This document shows, in pieces, positions 22,332 to 30,694 of a stretch of DNA of 64,000 nt. Both the position numbers and the translations under genes were made by a program. Source of the stretch: Halobacillus locisalis. GTDB taxonomy: Bacteria > Bacillota > Bacilli > Bacillales > Halobacillaceae. Positions within the stretch are counted from its first letter, which is position 1, and each line of letters begins with the position of its first letter. The stretch lies in NCBI RefSeq assembly GCF_013694105.1, contig NZ_JACEFG010000002.1, positions 620,001 to 684,000 on the forward strand, written 5' to 3'. The notes under the pieces were generated by a model that saw nothing but the letters and a program-made list of their open reading frames with translations, ran no database searches and was not told the origin of the DNA.

Positions 22332-22507
22332 GGGTTCGTCCCTCTACATTATGAAGGGGTGGTTTTGAAACGACGAGACTCCCGCGGGAGAAGGACCCAG
22401 GTGAGACCCCACAGGTAGTGTTAACGACCGAGGAGGCTCACCGGCTCCCCCGCAGGAAAGCGAGTTGTTTCAAAACCATCCCCTTCTCCCAATAAGATGA
22501 CGAACCC
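22332..22507. repeat. Nested palindromic repeat, copy E
   Basis: Outer arms GGGTTCGTC (22332) and GACGAACCC (22499), exact complements; inner arms AAGGGGTGGTTTTGAAAC and GTTTCAAAACCATCCCCTT. Core AGACTCCCGCGGGA, GGTGAGACCCCACAGG, CGAGGAGGCTCACCGG, CAGGAAAGCGAG. Confidence 0.9.
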
Positions 22508-22511
22508 AGCA

Positions 22512-22552
22512 CAAAAATACGCCGTGGCAACATGTTCTGTCGCCACGGCGTT
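22512..22552 (-). terminator. Terminator of the lmo0937-like gene
   Basis: On the minus strand, GCCGTGGCGACAGAACATGT then GCCACGGC followed by GTATTTTTG: an 8-9 bp stem and short T-run immediately past the stop codon. Confidence 0.7.
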
Positions 22553-22555
22553 CAT

Positions 22556-22699
22556 CTATAACCGTCGTCCTTGCACAAGTCGAACAATCAATACAATAAG
22601 AGCGATGATAAGTAACAAATGCACCAAGTTGCCTCCGACCCCACCAATCAGGCCAAGCAGCCACAGCACGAGGATCACGATCAGAATCGTGTATAGCAT
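22556..22699 (-). CDS. Lmo0937-family small membrane protein
   Basis: 47-residue protein, nearly all membrane: MLYTILIVILVLWLLGLIGG, a glycine-rich turn (GGVGGN), then a second helix HLLLIIALIVLIVRLVQ and a basic end GRRL. This is the plan of the lmo0937 family of tiny membrane proteins in Firmicutes, often linked to envelope stress. AAGGGAGGG lies seven to eight bases before the ATG, and a terminator follows. Real gene on ribosome site, terminator and family pattern together. Confidence 0.82.
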   Translation of the reverse strand: MLYTILIVILVLWLLGLIGGVGGNLVHLLLIIALIVLIVRLVQGRRL

Positions 22700-22781
22700 C
22701 GGTCAATCCCTCCCTTGCAAGAAAATGGTTACAGTTATTGATAACCGTAAAGCCTAACAATGAAACCGTACAAAAGAAATT

Positions 22782-22810
22782 TTGTCCTAACCTTCAACGA
22801 CCTATATAAT
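22782..22810 (+). promoter_or_regulatory. Sigma-A promoter of fabZ
   Basis: TTGTCC (22782-22787), a 17-bp spacer and TATAAT (22805-22810), 30 bp before the fabZ ATG. Confidence 0.65.
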
Positions 22811-22840
22811 AAGACTAGTATGTATGAAAGGGGTCCAATT

Positions 22841-23263
22841 ATGTTAGATATCCAACAAATTAAAGAAATCATTCCACACCGCTACCCATTCTTGCTGATC
22901 GACCAAGTCGAGGAGATCATTGAAGGGGAAAAAGCAGTCGGTTACAAAAACGTCACGATGAACGAACCATTCTTCCAAGGCCATTTCCCAGACTACCCAG
23001 TCATGCCGGGTGTCCTCATCACGGAAGCCTTGGCTCAAATGGGCGCGGTAGCTATGCTGAAGAAGGAAGAGAACCAAGGAAAGCTCGCCTTTTTCACAGG
23101 AATCGACAAATGCCGTTTCAAGCGCCAAGTGGTGCCAGGTGACCGTCTGAAACTTGAGGTTGAAATTGTCCGTCTGAAAGGGCCGATGGGCAAAGGAAAA
23201 GCGAAAGCGACGGTTGATGGTGAACTAGCGTGTGAAGCGGAGATCATGTTTGCCTTGAAATAA
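22841..23263 (+). CDS. fabZ: 3-hydroxyacyl-ACP dehydratase FabZ
   Basis: Dehydrates 3-hydroxyacyl-ACP to trans-2-enoyl-ACP in type II fatty acid synthesis. 140 residues with the hot-dog fold. The catalytic pair is His13 in [10 protein letters not shown] and Glu62 in [11 protein letters not shown], and the FxGHFPxxPVMPG loop is present as [14 protein letters not shown]. The ATG at 22841 with AAGGGG upstream gives the normal length. Single-gene unit with promoter and terminator. Confidence 0.96.
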   Translation: MLDIQQIKEIIPHRYPFLLIDQVEEIIEGEKAVGYKNVTMNEPFFQGHFPDYPVMPGVLITEALAQMGAVAMLKKEENQGKLAFFTGIDKCRFKRQVVPGDRLKLEVEIVRLKGPMGKGKAKATVDGELACEAEIMFALK

Positions 23264-23271
23264 GGATGAGG

Positions 23272-23301
23272 GAGTTGAGCCGAGTGCTCAGCTCTTTTTT
23301 T
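23272..23301 (+). terminator. Terminator after fabZ
   Basis: GAGTTGAGC-CGAGT-GCTCAGCTC stem with T-run. Confidence 0.78.
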
Positions 23302-23315
23302 ATGTGTGGTTGTCT

Positions 23316-23570
23316 TGTCCGAATAAATGGATGTGGTGTCCGAAATCCTCAATCAAATGTCCGAATTAACGGCAATTGTCCGAAATACGTTGGAGGATGT
23401 CCGAATTATTGAGGACGGTGTCCGATATACATGAGAGCCTGTCCGAAATCCTCAATCAAATGTCCGAATACCCCGGCAGACTGCACCCCTAAGCACACTT
23501 TCACCGCGCCACCCCACCGGATGTCCGAATAATCCTGGTAATTGTCCGAAATCCCCGATCAAATGTCCGA
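23316..23570. repeat. 21-bp phased TGTCCGA array 3 (inverse orientation)
   Basis: TGTCCGA, the complement of the word in arrays 1 and 2, starts at 23316, 23337, 23358, 23377, 23398, 23419, 23440, 23461, 23522, 23543 and 23564. Steps are 21 bp with one of 19 and one gap of 61, about three steps, where the words are lost. The linker CGAAATCCTCAATCAAATG occurs at two of the sites. Lies after the fabZ terminator. Confidence 0.88.
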
Positions 23571-23683
23571 TAAACCCCCAGCCGTCCCACCACACACAAC
23601 CCCCTTTTATAAACAAACAGTGAATGAATAGTAAATAAATGGATAGACTAGTTGGCGTAGTCAAAATAAAGGAGGAAATTTGG

Positions 23684-23983
23684 ATGAAAAGTTTATCATT
23701 TAAGTTGTTGATCGCTCTCTTTGCTGTTTCTCTTCTAGGTGCATGTGCAAACGAAGAAGAGCCGATGGAAGAAAACAATGATACAGAAGAGAACATGGAC
23801 GAAGAGAATGGCGAGGACAACATGGACGATGGCATGGATGACGAAATGGAAGAAGAGAACGAAACGAACGAAGAAGATATGGAGAATAAAGAAGAAGACC
23901 AAGGTGACATGACTGACGGTGAAAATGACGCAACAGAAGATGAAACAAACGAAGATACGATGGATAACGGAGACGATCAATAA
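23684..23983 (+). CDS. Highly acidic small lipoprotein
   Basis: 99 residues. The signal peptide ends in the lipobox LLGAC (Cys about 21), so the mature protein is attached to the outer face of the membrane. The remaining 78 residues are almost only Glu, Asp, Asn, Met, Thr and Gly with no predicted fold and no aromatic residues. Strong ribosome site AAAGGAGG. Similar low-complexity lipoproteins occur in halophilic Bacillaceae; function unknown. Its net charge is extreme and could serve cation binding (inference). Confidence 0.78.
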   Translation: MKSLSFKLLIALFAVSLLGACANEEEPMEENNDTEENMDEENGEDNMDDGMDDEMEEENETNEEDMENKEEDQGDMTDGENDATEDETNEDTMDNGDDQ

Positions 23984-23991
23984 TACCGCCC

Positions 23992-24019
23992 AAGCCGCTA
24001 ATGTTAGCGGCTCTTTTTT
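23992..24019. terminator. Terminator between converging genes
   Basis: AGCCGCTAATGTTAGCGGCT stem with a T-run on the plus strand. It also contains the stop codon of the minus-strand gene that follows, so the signal is shared. Confidence 0.82.
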
Positions 24020-24180
24020 TGTTCACGAAACGAAAGGAACATCGCCACAATCACAACGCATATGCCGCCGATCGTAAATATAGGAACAAGAAAATCGAGG
24101 AACGATAAAGGCTCAAGAAGATAGATCCCCATCCCCACAAAGAAACCTGCAAAACCAATCACTGAAATAATCCGGCTCAT
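24004..24180 (-). CDS. Small two-helix membrane protein
   Basis: 58 residues, unrecognised. MSRIISVIGFAGFFVGMGIY is a first hydrophobic segment, and FLVPIFTIGGICVVIVAMFL a second, followed by the charged tail SFREQKKSR. AGAGGAGGG lies six bases before the ATG, which supports a real gene. It lies downstream of the YjfB-like gene on the same strand, but a terminator separates them. Confidence 0.6.
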   Translation of the reverse strand: MSRIISVIGFAGFFVGMGIYLLEPLSFLDFLVPIFTIGGICVVIVAMFLSFREQKKSR

Positions 24181-24199
24181 CACAGCCCTCCTCTATATC

Positions 24200-24226
24200 A
24201 AAAAAGCGGCAGGAAGCCCTGCCGCC
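24200..24226 (-). terminator. Terminator after the YjfB-like gene
   Basis: On the minus strand GGCGGCAGG-GCTT-CCTGCCGCTTTTTT: a perfect stem with T-run. Confidence 0.85.
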
Positions 24227-24249
24227 CACACCTATGTAATACCACAGGC

Positions 24250-24429
24250 TCAACCTTTCAAATCAATCTGATTCCCGAGGCTCGGGTGAGGAATGGACTC
24301 CTCGATCATTTTCACCACTTGGTTACCGCCAGACTCGGCATTGTCCATCGCTTTGTCCGTCACTTTCAGACTCGACTGTTGCTTCACATCGACCGCACTC
24401 ATCGCCATCGATAAGGCTGCAATATCCAT
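24250..24429 (-). CDS. YjfB family putative motility protein
   Basis: 59 residues. The start MDIAALSMAMSAVDVKQQSS and the end HPSLGNQIDLKG fit the YjfB_motility family, short helical proteins found in flagellated Firmicutes and often expressed with motility genes; mechanism unknown. AAAGGAGGG is five to six bases before the ATG. Monocistronic with its own terminator. Confidence rests on both terminal motifs and length. Confidence 0.78.
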   Translation of the reverse strand: MDIAALSMAMSAVDVKQQSSLKVTDKAMDNAESGGNQVVKMIEESIPHPSLGNQIDLKG

Positions 24430-24622
24430 GAAATCCCTCCTTTATCGTTCGTATCGGTTTCCACTCCCGAACTATGAAGCAGAACTCGACTAAGTTCGCG
24501 ATTTTGTTTTTGTTTGAAAAATGGCCCGTGTTCTGTAGAATGGAGAGTAACAACCATTTGAATGCGTTTTGAAGTTTTTCATCTGCAATGGAGTGGAAAT
24601 AAGCGAGTAGAGGTGATGACAA

Positions 24623-25243
24623 ATGAAATACCGTACGGCGGAAGATTTACGAGATTTACTATTAGAAGACCACGAATCTGTCGTCAACCAGATTCCGCAA
24701 GAAAAATTGGACGTGTACATCTACTTACAGCAATTGTATCAGGATACCTATGTACCAGATGACCACCTGTTCCAATTCGTATTCCGCTACTTTTTCAGGT
24801 TAGACAACCCTAGTCTGACAAAAGAATTCGAAGATCAATACTTCAAAGTGATGGAAGAGCAGCGAGGCGAAGAGCGGCCGAACATCGTGCAGATCACGAA
24901 ACGTCTCTATGAAGTGAAGAATCATAAGGGCAACCCGACGATGCAGTTCCCGCTGGCTGCGGCCATGCTGCACACCATCAACCCGGAATTCCCTACGTAC
25001 GATGGTGATATCGTGAAAGCCTTCGATTTCTCATCCACGTACCATCTATCAGGATTCGATAAAAAAATGAAGCGGTACATGGAACAGTATCAACATACGT
25101 TCCGCACGTATAATGAGCTCTTGGACGAGGAGTCGATGCAGCCGTTATTCGAACATTTCGATGAGCGATTCCCAGGCTACGACCTTCCGAAAGTGAAAAA
25201 GCTGGACTTGATCGTCGCTCAATTTGGCAACAAGATTTCTTAA
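24623..25243 (+). CDS. Conserved hypothetical cytoplasmic protein
   Basis: 206 residues, soluble, largely helical, no signal. The block PLAAAMLHTINPEFPTYDGD (about 112-131) resembles the YD-containing segment of helical proteins in which a fixed Asp follows a 'hxINPxxFPxYD' pattern, sometimes related to helix-hairpin-helix glycosylase folds, but the similarity is weak and no catalytic Lys/Asp hairpin is evident. AGAGGTGATG precedes the ATG. Single gene with a strong terminator. I do not assign a function. Confidence 0.7.
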   Translation: MKYRTAEDLRDLLLEDHESVVNQIPQEKLDVYIYLQQLYQDTYVPDDHLFQFVFRYFFRLDNPSLTKEFEDQYFKVMEEQRGEERPNIVQITKRLYEVKNHKGNPTMQFPLAAAMLHTINPEFPTYDGDIVKAFDFSSTYHLSGFDKKMKRYMEQYQHTFRTYNELLDEESMQPLFEHFDERFPGYDLPKVKKLDLIVAQFGNKIS

Positions 25244-25248
25244 TCCAT

Positions 25249-25283
25249 GAACCCGGACTCACATTCATAGAGTCCGGGTTTTT
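25249..25283 (+). terminator. Terminator after the hypothetical gene
   Basis: AACCCGGACTC and GAGTCCGGGTTTTT pair over 11 bp around a loop of about 10 bases. Confidence 0.88.
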
Positions 25284-25400
25284 GTATGCCCTCAAAGACT
25301 TCCAGCTGAATGCGCTCTCTATCGACACAATTTTGTCACCCGAATCACGGTTCAGCAAGTTGCAATACCATTCGTGCTTTAGTAACATTATTCATAATTG

Positions 25401-25414
25401 TGACTACTCGGTCA
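25401..25414. promoter_or_regulatory. TetR/AcrR-type operator before the efflux operon
   Basis: TGAC-TACTCG-GTCA, an inverted repeat of the kind bound by TetR-family repressors of efflux pumps (complement TGACCGAGTAGTCA). It lies about 110 bp before the adaptor gene. No TetR gene is in the window, so the regulator would be encoded elsewhere. Inference. Confidence 0.4.
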
Positions 25415-25521
25415 GAACGATGAAATATAGAGAATCAGCCTCTCTGTAAAGGGGAGACTACAAACAACGAATTGCACGTGATTTATGGGGCTTAGAGTTA
25501 GATAAGGAGAGGAAGTCTTAC

Positions 25522-26853
25522 ATGAAACGTTTAGTCATGCTGTTGATGGTGATGACATTAATCGCCGCCTGTTCGAACGAGGAGGCGAATGAAGAAGTCG
25601 AGGAGCGGGTGACACCTGTTGAAACGGCGAAAGTCTCGAAGGATGATTTTATTATCGATCGCAAAATCGTGGGGCGCGCGACAACCGCGAACACGTCCCC
25701 TGTTTTATCGGAAACACCTGGAGAGTTGGTGACGCTTGATGTGGCGAAAGGGGACCGCGTTGAAAAAGGCGAAACGATCGCTGTCGTCGACCCGGGAAGC
25801 GGCGAAAGCCAGATCGAATTACAGCAGCTCGCTGTCCGCCAAGCTGAAAAGCAACTCGAGAACGCGCAAATTTCTAAGCAGCAAGCAGCCTTAGGCGTGG
25901 AAAACGCAAAAGAACAAGTCGACCTTGCGAATCAAGCTGCGAGCGCCGAACAAAGCCAGACCTCGCAGGCTGTCCAAGCTGCTGAGCAACAATACCAGCA
26001 AGCCCAGCAGCTCGCGAACCAGACCCAGGAACTGGTCGACGAAGGAGTTGTGCCAGAAGCACTTGGCGTTCAGGCTCAGAATCGTGCCGACCAAGCCCAT
26101 GCTCAAGTTCAGCAGTTGAAGGGCCAACAGCCGCAGTCGAGTTCAGCCATTTCCCAGGCAGAAGCTCAAGTGGACCAGGCTCAGCAACAGCTCAACCAAG
26201 CTCAGGTAGCCGTTGAACAAGCCGAACTTCAAGTGGAGCAGGCGAACGTCCAGCTGCAACAAGCGAAAGATCAGACCGCGAACAAGGCGATTACGGCACC
26301 TGCGACGGGGGAAGTGTCGACGTTGAACGCGAGTACGGGCGACTTCGTGACGAACCAGCAGCCGTTCGCGTCGATTGTCAGCCTGAACCCGATGACGATT
26401 ACGGCATCGATCACACCGGAACAGCTTCCGCTTTTTACAAAAGGTGAAGAATTGCAAGTTGAGATTGATTCCATTAACCAAACGGTCACGTCTACAATCT
26501 CCTACGTCAGCTCAGTTCCAGACGATACCGGCCTCTACCCAGTCGAAGCGACGGTCGCGAACGGCGAAGAGACCATCAAACCAGGCATGATGTCGACCTT
26601 CATTCTGCCTGAAATCGTCGTCGAAAACACGTTGATCGTGCCGACAGATGCCGTCGTGGATAATGGCGGTGAAAGTTTCCTATATCACGTCGTCGATGAC
26701 AAAGCGGTGCGCGTTGACGTAACGGTCATCGAAGCGCAAACCGACCTGATCGCGATCGAAGCGGATCTCGAGGCAACCGCAGAAGTCATCACGTCTGGGC
26801 AGTTGACGCTGACGGACGGAGGACAAGTGACGATTATGAAGGAGGACGCTTGA
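25522..26853 (+). CDS. RND efflux adaptor (membrane fusion protein), lipoprotein
   Basis: HlyD/AcrA-type adaptor of 443 residues. The signal peptide ends with the lipobox LIAAC (Cys17), so it is a lipoprotein. The order is typical: lipoyl half (about 45-90), a long Gln/Ala-rich coiled-coil hairpin (about 95-250), second lipoyl half with ITAPATGEVSTLNASTGDFV, beta-barrel and membrane-proximal domains. Gram-positive RND pumps of the SwrC type often lack an adaptor, so one with a full hairpin is notable. The pump gene begins one base after the stop, so translation is coupled. Confidence 0.9.
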   Translation: MKRLVMLLMVMTLIAACSNEEANEEVEERVTPVETAKVSKDDFIIDRKIVGRATTANTSPVLSETPGELVTLDVAKGDRVEKGETIAVVDPGSGESQIELQQLAVRQAEKQLENAQISKQQAALGVENAKEQVDLANQAASAEQSQTSQAVQAAEQQYQQAQQLANQTQELVDEGVVPEALGVQAQNRADQAHAQVQQLKGQQPQSSSAISQAEAQVDQAQQQLNQAQVAVEQAELQVEQANVQLQQAKDQTANKAITAPATGEVSTLNASTGDFVTNQQPFASIVSLNPMTITASITPEQLPLFTKGEELQVEIDSINQTVTSTISYVSSVPDDTGLYPVEATVANGEETIKPGMMSTFILPEIVVENTLIVPTDAVVDNGGESFLYHVVDDKAVRVDVTVIEAQTDLIAIEADLEATAEVITSGQLTLTDGGQVTIMKEDA

Positions 26854-26854
26854 C

Positions 26855-29800
26855 GTGAACTTAGTCAATTTATCCGTTAAGCGCCCCGTCGGTGTCATCA
26901 TGATCGTCGTCGCGCTCTTAGGGCTCGGGTTCGTTTCCTTGAGAAGCTTGACGATCGACCTGTATCCAGAAATCGAACTGCCGATCGCCGTCGTATCCAC
27001 GACCTATGAAGGCGCAGCCCCACAAGAAGTGGAGAAACTCGTCAGCCGGCCCGTCGAGTCGTCGGTCAGCTCGATCGAAGGGCTGGAAGTGCTGCAATCT
27101 CAATCACAAGCGGGCGCATCACTCGTCCTTTTACAATTCAACACAGGTGTAAACCTAGATAGCACGCTTCTTGAAGTCCGGGAAAATGTCGACCAAGTCC
27201 GCGGGCTATTGCCGGACGGGGCAGGGGAACCGAACGTACTTCGTTTCGACCCGGGTCAGCTTCCGATCATGAACATCGGTCTGTCCGGAGATACGCCGGA
27301 AGAACTGCAACAGCTTGCCGAGAACCGGATCGTTCCGTTTCTTGAGCGTCAATCAGGGGTAGCCTCCGTCGGCATCGAAGGCGGGAAAATCCGCGAGGTC
27401 CAAGTCCTGATCGACAGGGCCCAACTCTCGCAATATGGGCTCGACTCGCAAACCGTCGTCCAGACCCTCACCGCCGCCAACCAGTCTGCGTCGGCTGGTG
27501 TGATTGAAAAAGGACAGAAAGATTTGCAAGTCCGCATCGAGGGTGAATTCGATTCCATAGAAGACGTCGAAGACACCATCCTGCAATCGCAGACCGGCGC
27601 CCGTGTCACGCTCGGCCAAGTCGCTGAAGTCAAGGATACGCTCGTCAACTCGAACACGATTTCCAAAGTCAACGGCGAATCATCCGTCGTCTTATCGATT
27701 TTGAAGAAGACGGACGCCAACACCGTCGAAACCGCCGATGAAGTGAGCGCGGCCTTAGACGAACTGCGCGCCGATCTACCCGAGGAAGTCGAGAGCGACA
27801 TCATCCTCGACACCTCCGAATTCATCAAAATCTCAATCAACAGCGTCGTGTGGAATATCCTCTTAGGAGGCGTATTCTCCATATTAGTGCTTTTATTATT
27901 TTTAAAAAGTCTACGTGCGACACTCGTCATCGGGTTATCGATTCCAATCGCCATCATCTCGACCTTCACCCTGATGTACTTCACGGGCGAAACGTTGAAC
28001 GTACTGACGATGGGCGGACTCGCGCTCGGCATCGGGATGATGGTCGACAGCTCGATCGTCATTTTAGAGAATATCGTAAGCTACAGGCAGCGCGGGTACT
28101 CGATGGTCGAAGCCGCCAAGCAGGGTGCATCGGAACTCGCGCCAGCCGTAATCGCATCCGCGACGACGACGCTCGTCGTATTCCTGCCGATCATCTTCGT
28201 TGAAGGAATCGCATCGGAATTGTTCACCCCGCTTGCGCTCACAATCATGTTCGCCTTGATCGCGTCGCTTGCGGTATCGGTGACGCTGATTCCGATGCTG
28301 TCATCGAAAATGCTGACCAAACCTCTCCAAATGAGCGGACGCCGCTATTGGTTCGACCGCTTTATGGAGAAAGTGAACGATAAATACCGCTCACTACTTA
28401 GGCTCGTTTTGAAGTGGAGAAAGATGACCATTGCGATTACGCTCGCGCTCATCGCGGGAAGCGCCGCACTCGTTCCGACCATCGGAACGGAATTCATTCC
28501 GCCATCCGACCAAGGTCAGATTACGATGAGAGTCAACATGCCTGAAGGGACATCTCTGGAAGAAACGGAAGCCAAAACGCGGGAAGTCGAAGAGCGCATT
28601 GATGAATTCGGTGACGTGATCGATGTCAGCTACGTGACGATTGGCGGGGGAGGCATGACAGGGGTCGGAAACGGCTCATCTGATTTTGCATCCTACACGA
28701 TTGAACTCGTCGACCCCGGCGACCGCGAACGAACGACGCAGCAAATGGTCGAACAGCTGCAAACCGCTGTCTCGGATATTCCGGGAGCGGACATTCAAGT
28801 GAGTGAAATGGACGCAGGCCTCGGAACCGGTGCCCCGCTGCAAGTGCAGCTGAACGGAACCGAATATGAGGTATTGGATGAGCTAGCTCAGCAAGTCGCA
28901 TACGTCATGAATCAAGTCGAAGGCGTCAGCAACGCGACCTCCTCGACGGATGAAGGACGCCCCGAGCTGCAAGTCGATGTGAACCGTGAAAAAGCGGCTC
29001 AATATGGACTGAGCTATCAGCAAGTCATCGGGCAAGTGCGTCTAGCCTTCAACGGCCAAATCGCAACCCGCTACCGAAACGGAAGCGATGAAATCGACGT
29101 GCGCCTTATCTTCCCAGAGGATGAGCGCCAGACGATTGCGGACCTAGAAGGGATGTCTGTGCAAACCCCGACAGGCAGCTTGATTCCACTTGCGACCATC
29201 GCGACGCTCGAGCAAGTCCAAGGTCCGGTCACGTTACTGCGTGAAGATCAGCAGCCGCAAGTGAACGTCGAAGCGGAAGTCATCGGGCAAGACCTAGGAA
29301 CGGCAACGGAACAAGTCCGTGCCGAGCTTGAGCGCTTGAATTTCCCGGATGGCTACAGTTACGACATTGGTGGACAGGCACAAGACATGCAGGAAGCCTT
29401 CGGTGACTTGACGCTCGCGCTCTTGTTCTCGATCTTCCTTGTGTACGCCGTGATGGCCATTCAGTTCGAGAACTTCCTGTTCCCTTTCATCATCATGTTC
29501 TCGCTGCCGGCCACGATCATCGGGATTACCACCGGACTGTTCGTGACAGGACTGCCGTTCAGTTTACCGGCATTCGTCGGAATCATCATGCTCGCCGGAA
29601 TCGTCGTCAACAACGCCATTGTACTCGTCGACTACATCAACATCCTGCGCAGGCGCTCTTATGACCGCTTCGAAGCCATTCTCGAAGCCGGACCGAACCG
29701 CTTACGCCCGATCTTGATGACGACCATGACGACCGTACTCGGCATGGTGCCGCTTGCCATCGGCATCGGACGAGGCGCCGAAGCCCAACAACCACTCGCC

Positions 29801-29917
29801 GTAACGATCATCTTCGGCCTGACGGTATCAAGCTTCTTCACCCTCGTCCTGATTCCCGTCGTCTACACGTATTTTGATGACTTATCCAATAAAATCACTG
29901 GATTGTTTAGGAAGTAA
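26855..29917 (+). CDS. RND family efflux permease (AcrB/SwrC-like)
   Basis: Proton-driven drug or lipid exporter of 1020 residues in the cytoplasmic membrane. Two repeats each hold one helix, a large extracytoplasmic porter domain and five further helices. The first begins NLSVKRPVGVIMIVVALLGL; helix 4 has GGLALGIGMMVDSSIVILEN with the charged residue needed for coupling, and the second half ends with PILMTTMTTVLGMVPLAIGIG. In B. subtilis the homologue SwrC gives surfactin and drug resistance; substrate here unknown. GTG start. GC and codon use look like the adaptor, so the pair moved or evolved together. Confidence 0.95.
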   Translation: MNLVNLSVKRPVGVIMIVVALLGLGFVSLRSLTIDLYPEIELPIAVVSTTYEGAAPQEVEKLVSRPVESSVSSIEGLEVLQSQSQAGASLVLLQFNTGVNLDSTLLEVRENVDQVRGLLPDGAGEPNVLRFDPGQLPIMNIGLSGDTPEELQQLAENRIVPFLERQSGVASVGIEGGKIREVQVLIDRAQLSQYGLDSQTVVQTLTAANQSASAGVIEKGQKDLQVRIEGEFDSIEDVEDTILQSQTGARVTLGQVAEVKDTLVNSNTISKVNGESSVVLSILKKTDANTVETADEVSAALDELRADLPEEVESDIILDTSEFIKISINSVVWNILLGGVFSILVLLLFLKSLRATLVIGLSIPIAIISTFTLMYFTGETLNVLTMGGLALGIGMMVDSSIVILENIVSYRQRGYSMVEAAKQGASELAPAVIASATTTLVVFLPIIFVEGIASELFTPLALTIMFALIASLAVSVTLIPMLSSKMLTKPLQMSGRRYWFDRFMEKVNDKYRSLLRLVLKWRKMTIAITLALIAGSAALVPTIGTEFIPPSDQGQITMRVNMPEGTSLEETEAKTREVEERIDEFGDVIDVSYVTIGGGGMTGVGNGSSDFASYTIELVDPGDRERTTQQMVEQLQTAVSDIPGADIQVSEMDAGLGTGAPLQVQLNGTEYEVLDELAQQVAYVMNQVEGVSNATSSTDEGRPELQVDVNREKAAQYGLSYQQVIGQVRLAFNGQIATRYRNGSDEIDVRLIFPEDERQTIADLEGMSVQTPTGSLIPLATIATLEQVQGPVTLLREDQQPQVNVEAEVIGQDLGTATEQVRAELERLNFPDGYSYDIGGQAQDMQEAFGDLTLALLFSIFLVYAVMAIQFENFLFPFIIMFSLPATIIGITTGLFVTGLPFSLPAFVGIIMLAGIVVNNAIVLVDYINILRRRSYDRFEAILEAGPNRLRPILMTTMTTVLGMVPLAIGIGRGAEAQQPLAVTIIFGLTVSSFFTLVLIPVVYTYFDDLSNKITGLFRK

Positions 29918-29923
29918 ATAAAG

Positions 29924-29966
29924 AGACAGGTACTTGGCTTATGCAAGCCAGGCACCTGTCCTTTTG
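29924..29966 (+). terminator. Terminator after the RND operon
   Basis: GACAGGTACTTGGCTT-ATGC-AAGCCAGGCACCTGTC stem with one mismatch region, then CTTTT. Confidence 0.82.
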
Positions 29967-29987
29967 GTATAAAGGGAGAGTGAGAGT

Positions 29988-30476
29988 ATTAAAAAGAAAA
30001 TTATTTTAAGTATAGTCCTTTTGTTTGTAATAGGAGTATCGTATCTCGGGTGGATTGAAGTCAGAGATCAGCAGAAATTAGAGACCATTGAAGACGAGTT
30101 ACATACGACCAATCGAGTACACGAACTAGTCGTCCAAGCAAAGGAATCACTGAAAGAGTATGAAGGTGAAGAAATTCCAACAGCACTTGGGGACATGGTC
30201 GTCTCTACCATGCATCATACTGAACAATTCTATTCATCTACTCTGTTGGACAACGGGATAGAAACGGGACGAGATTACATACTCACTGTTCGATACAACA
30301 TCTGGGATATTCAAAAGATAGCAGGAAAGGCAGGAAAGGAAGCGTCAGTATTAACTGCCGAAAGCATGCAAGAAATCCAAGATTCAGAAGAACAAATCGC
30401 CGAAGTTCTAAGGATGTTGGACGGCAAGAGAAGTGCGCTTGAGAACAAGATCGAGAACTATTGGTGGAGATCATGA
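29988..30476 (+). CDS. Membrane-anchored extracytoplasmic protein, unknown
   Basis: About 163 residues if started at the ATT codon at 29988; AAAGGGAG sits about ten bases before it, and the first residues KKKIILSIVLLFVIGVSYLG then form a complete signal anchor. The first conventional start in frame is a TTG at 30021, which removes the lysines and half the helix and has no ribosome site. The rest is a helical extracytoplasmic domain rich in Glu, with TMHHTEQFYSSTLLDNGIE. No family recognised. Whether translation starts at ATT, as in infC, or the start is miscalled is open. Confidence 0.6.
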   Translation: MKKKIILSIVLLFVIGVSYLGWIEVRDQQKLETIEDELHTTNRVHELVVQAKESLKEYEGEEIPTALGDMVVSTMHHTEQFYSSTLLDNGIETGRDYILTVRYNIWDIQKIAGKAGKEASVLTAESMQEIQDSEEQIAEVLRMLDGKRSALENKIENYWWRS

Positions 30477-30521
30477 TAGACATTCATAAGCAGGACTGGA
30501 ATATGGGAAGGTATTTGTTGT

Positions 30522-30694
30522 GATTTCGAGAACTATATTTGTTGAGGGGAGGAGGAGAATGGTGAGACTCCGGCGGGATTTAGTGGGACAGGTGAGACCC
30601 CACAGGGAGGCACGACCGAGGAGGCTCACCGCCCGCCCCGCGGAAAGCGATCCATTCTCCTCCTCCACTCTCTACTGAAAGAAGTTTCGAAATC
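30522..30694. repeat. Nested palindromic repeat, copy F
   Basis: Outer arms GATTTCGAGAACT (30522) and AGTTTCGAAATC (30683); inner arms GGAGGAGGAGAATGG and CCATTCTCCTCCTCC. Core AGACTCCGGCGGGA, GGTGAGACCCCACAGG, CGAGGAGGCTCACCG, CGCGGAAAGCGA. Confidence 0.9.

Noticed and set aside
23452-24050. Minus-strand frames opposite the acidic lipoprotein
   Set aside because: They mirror a low-complexity Glu/Asp sequence and have no start signals.
27349-28062. 237-codon minus-strand frame inside the RND pump gene
   Set aside because: Codon-biased antisense shadow of a well-conserved membrane protein; no ribosome site.
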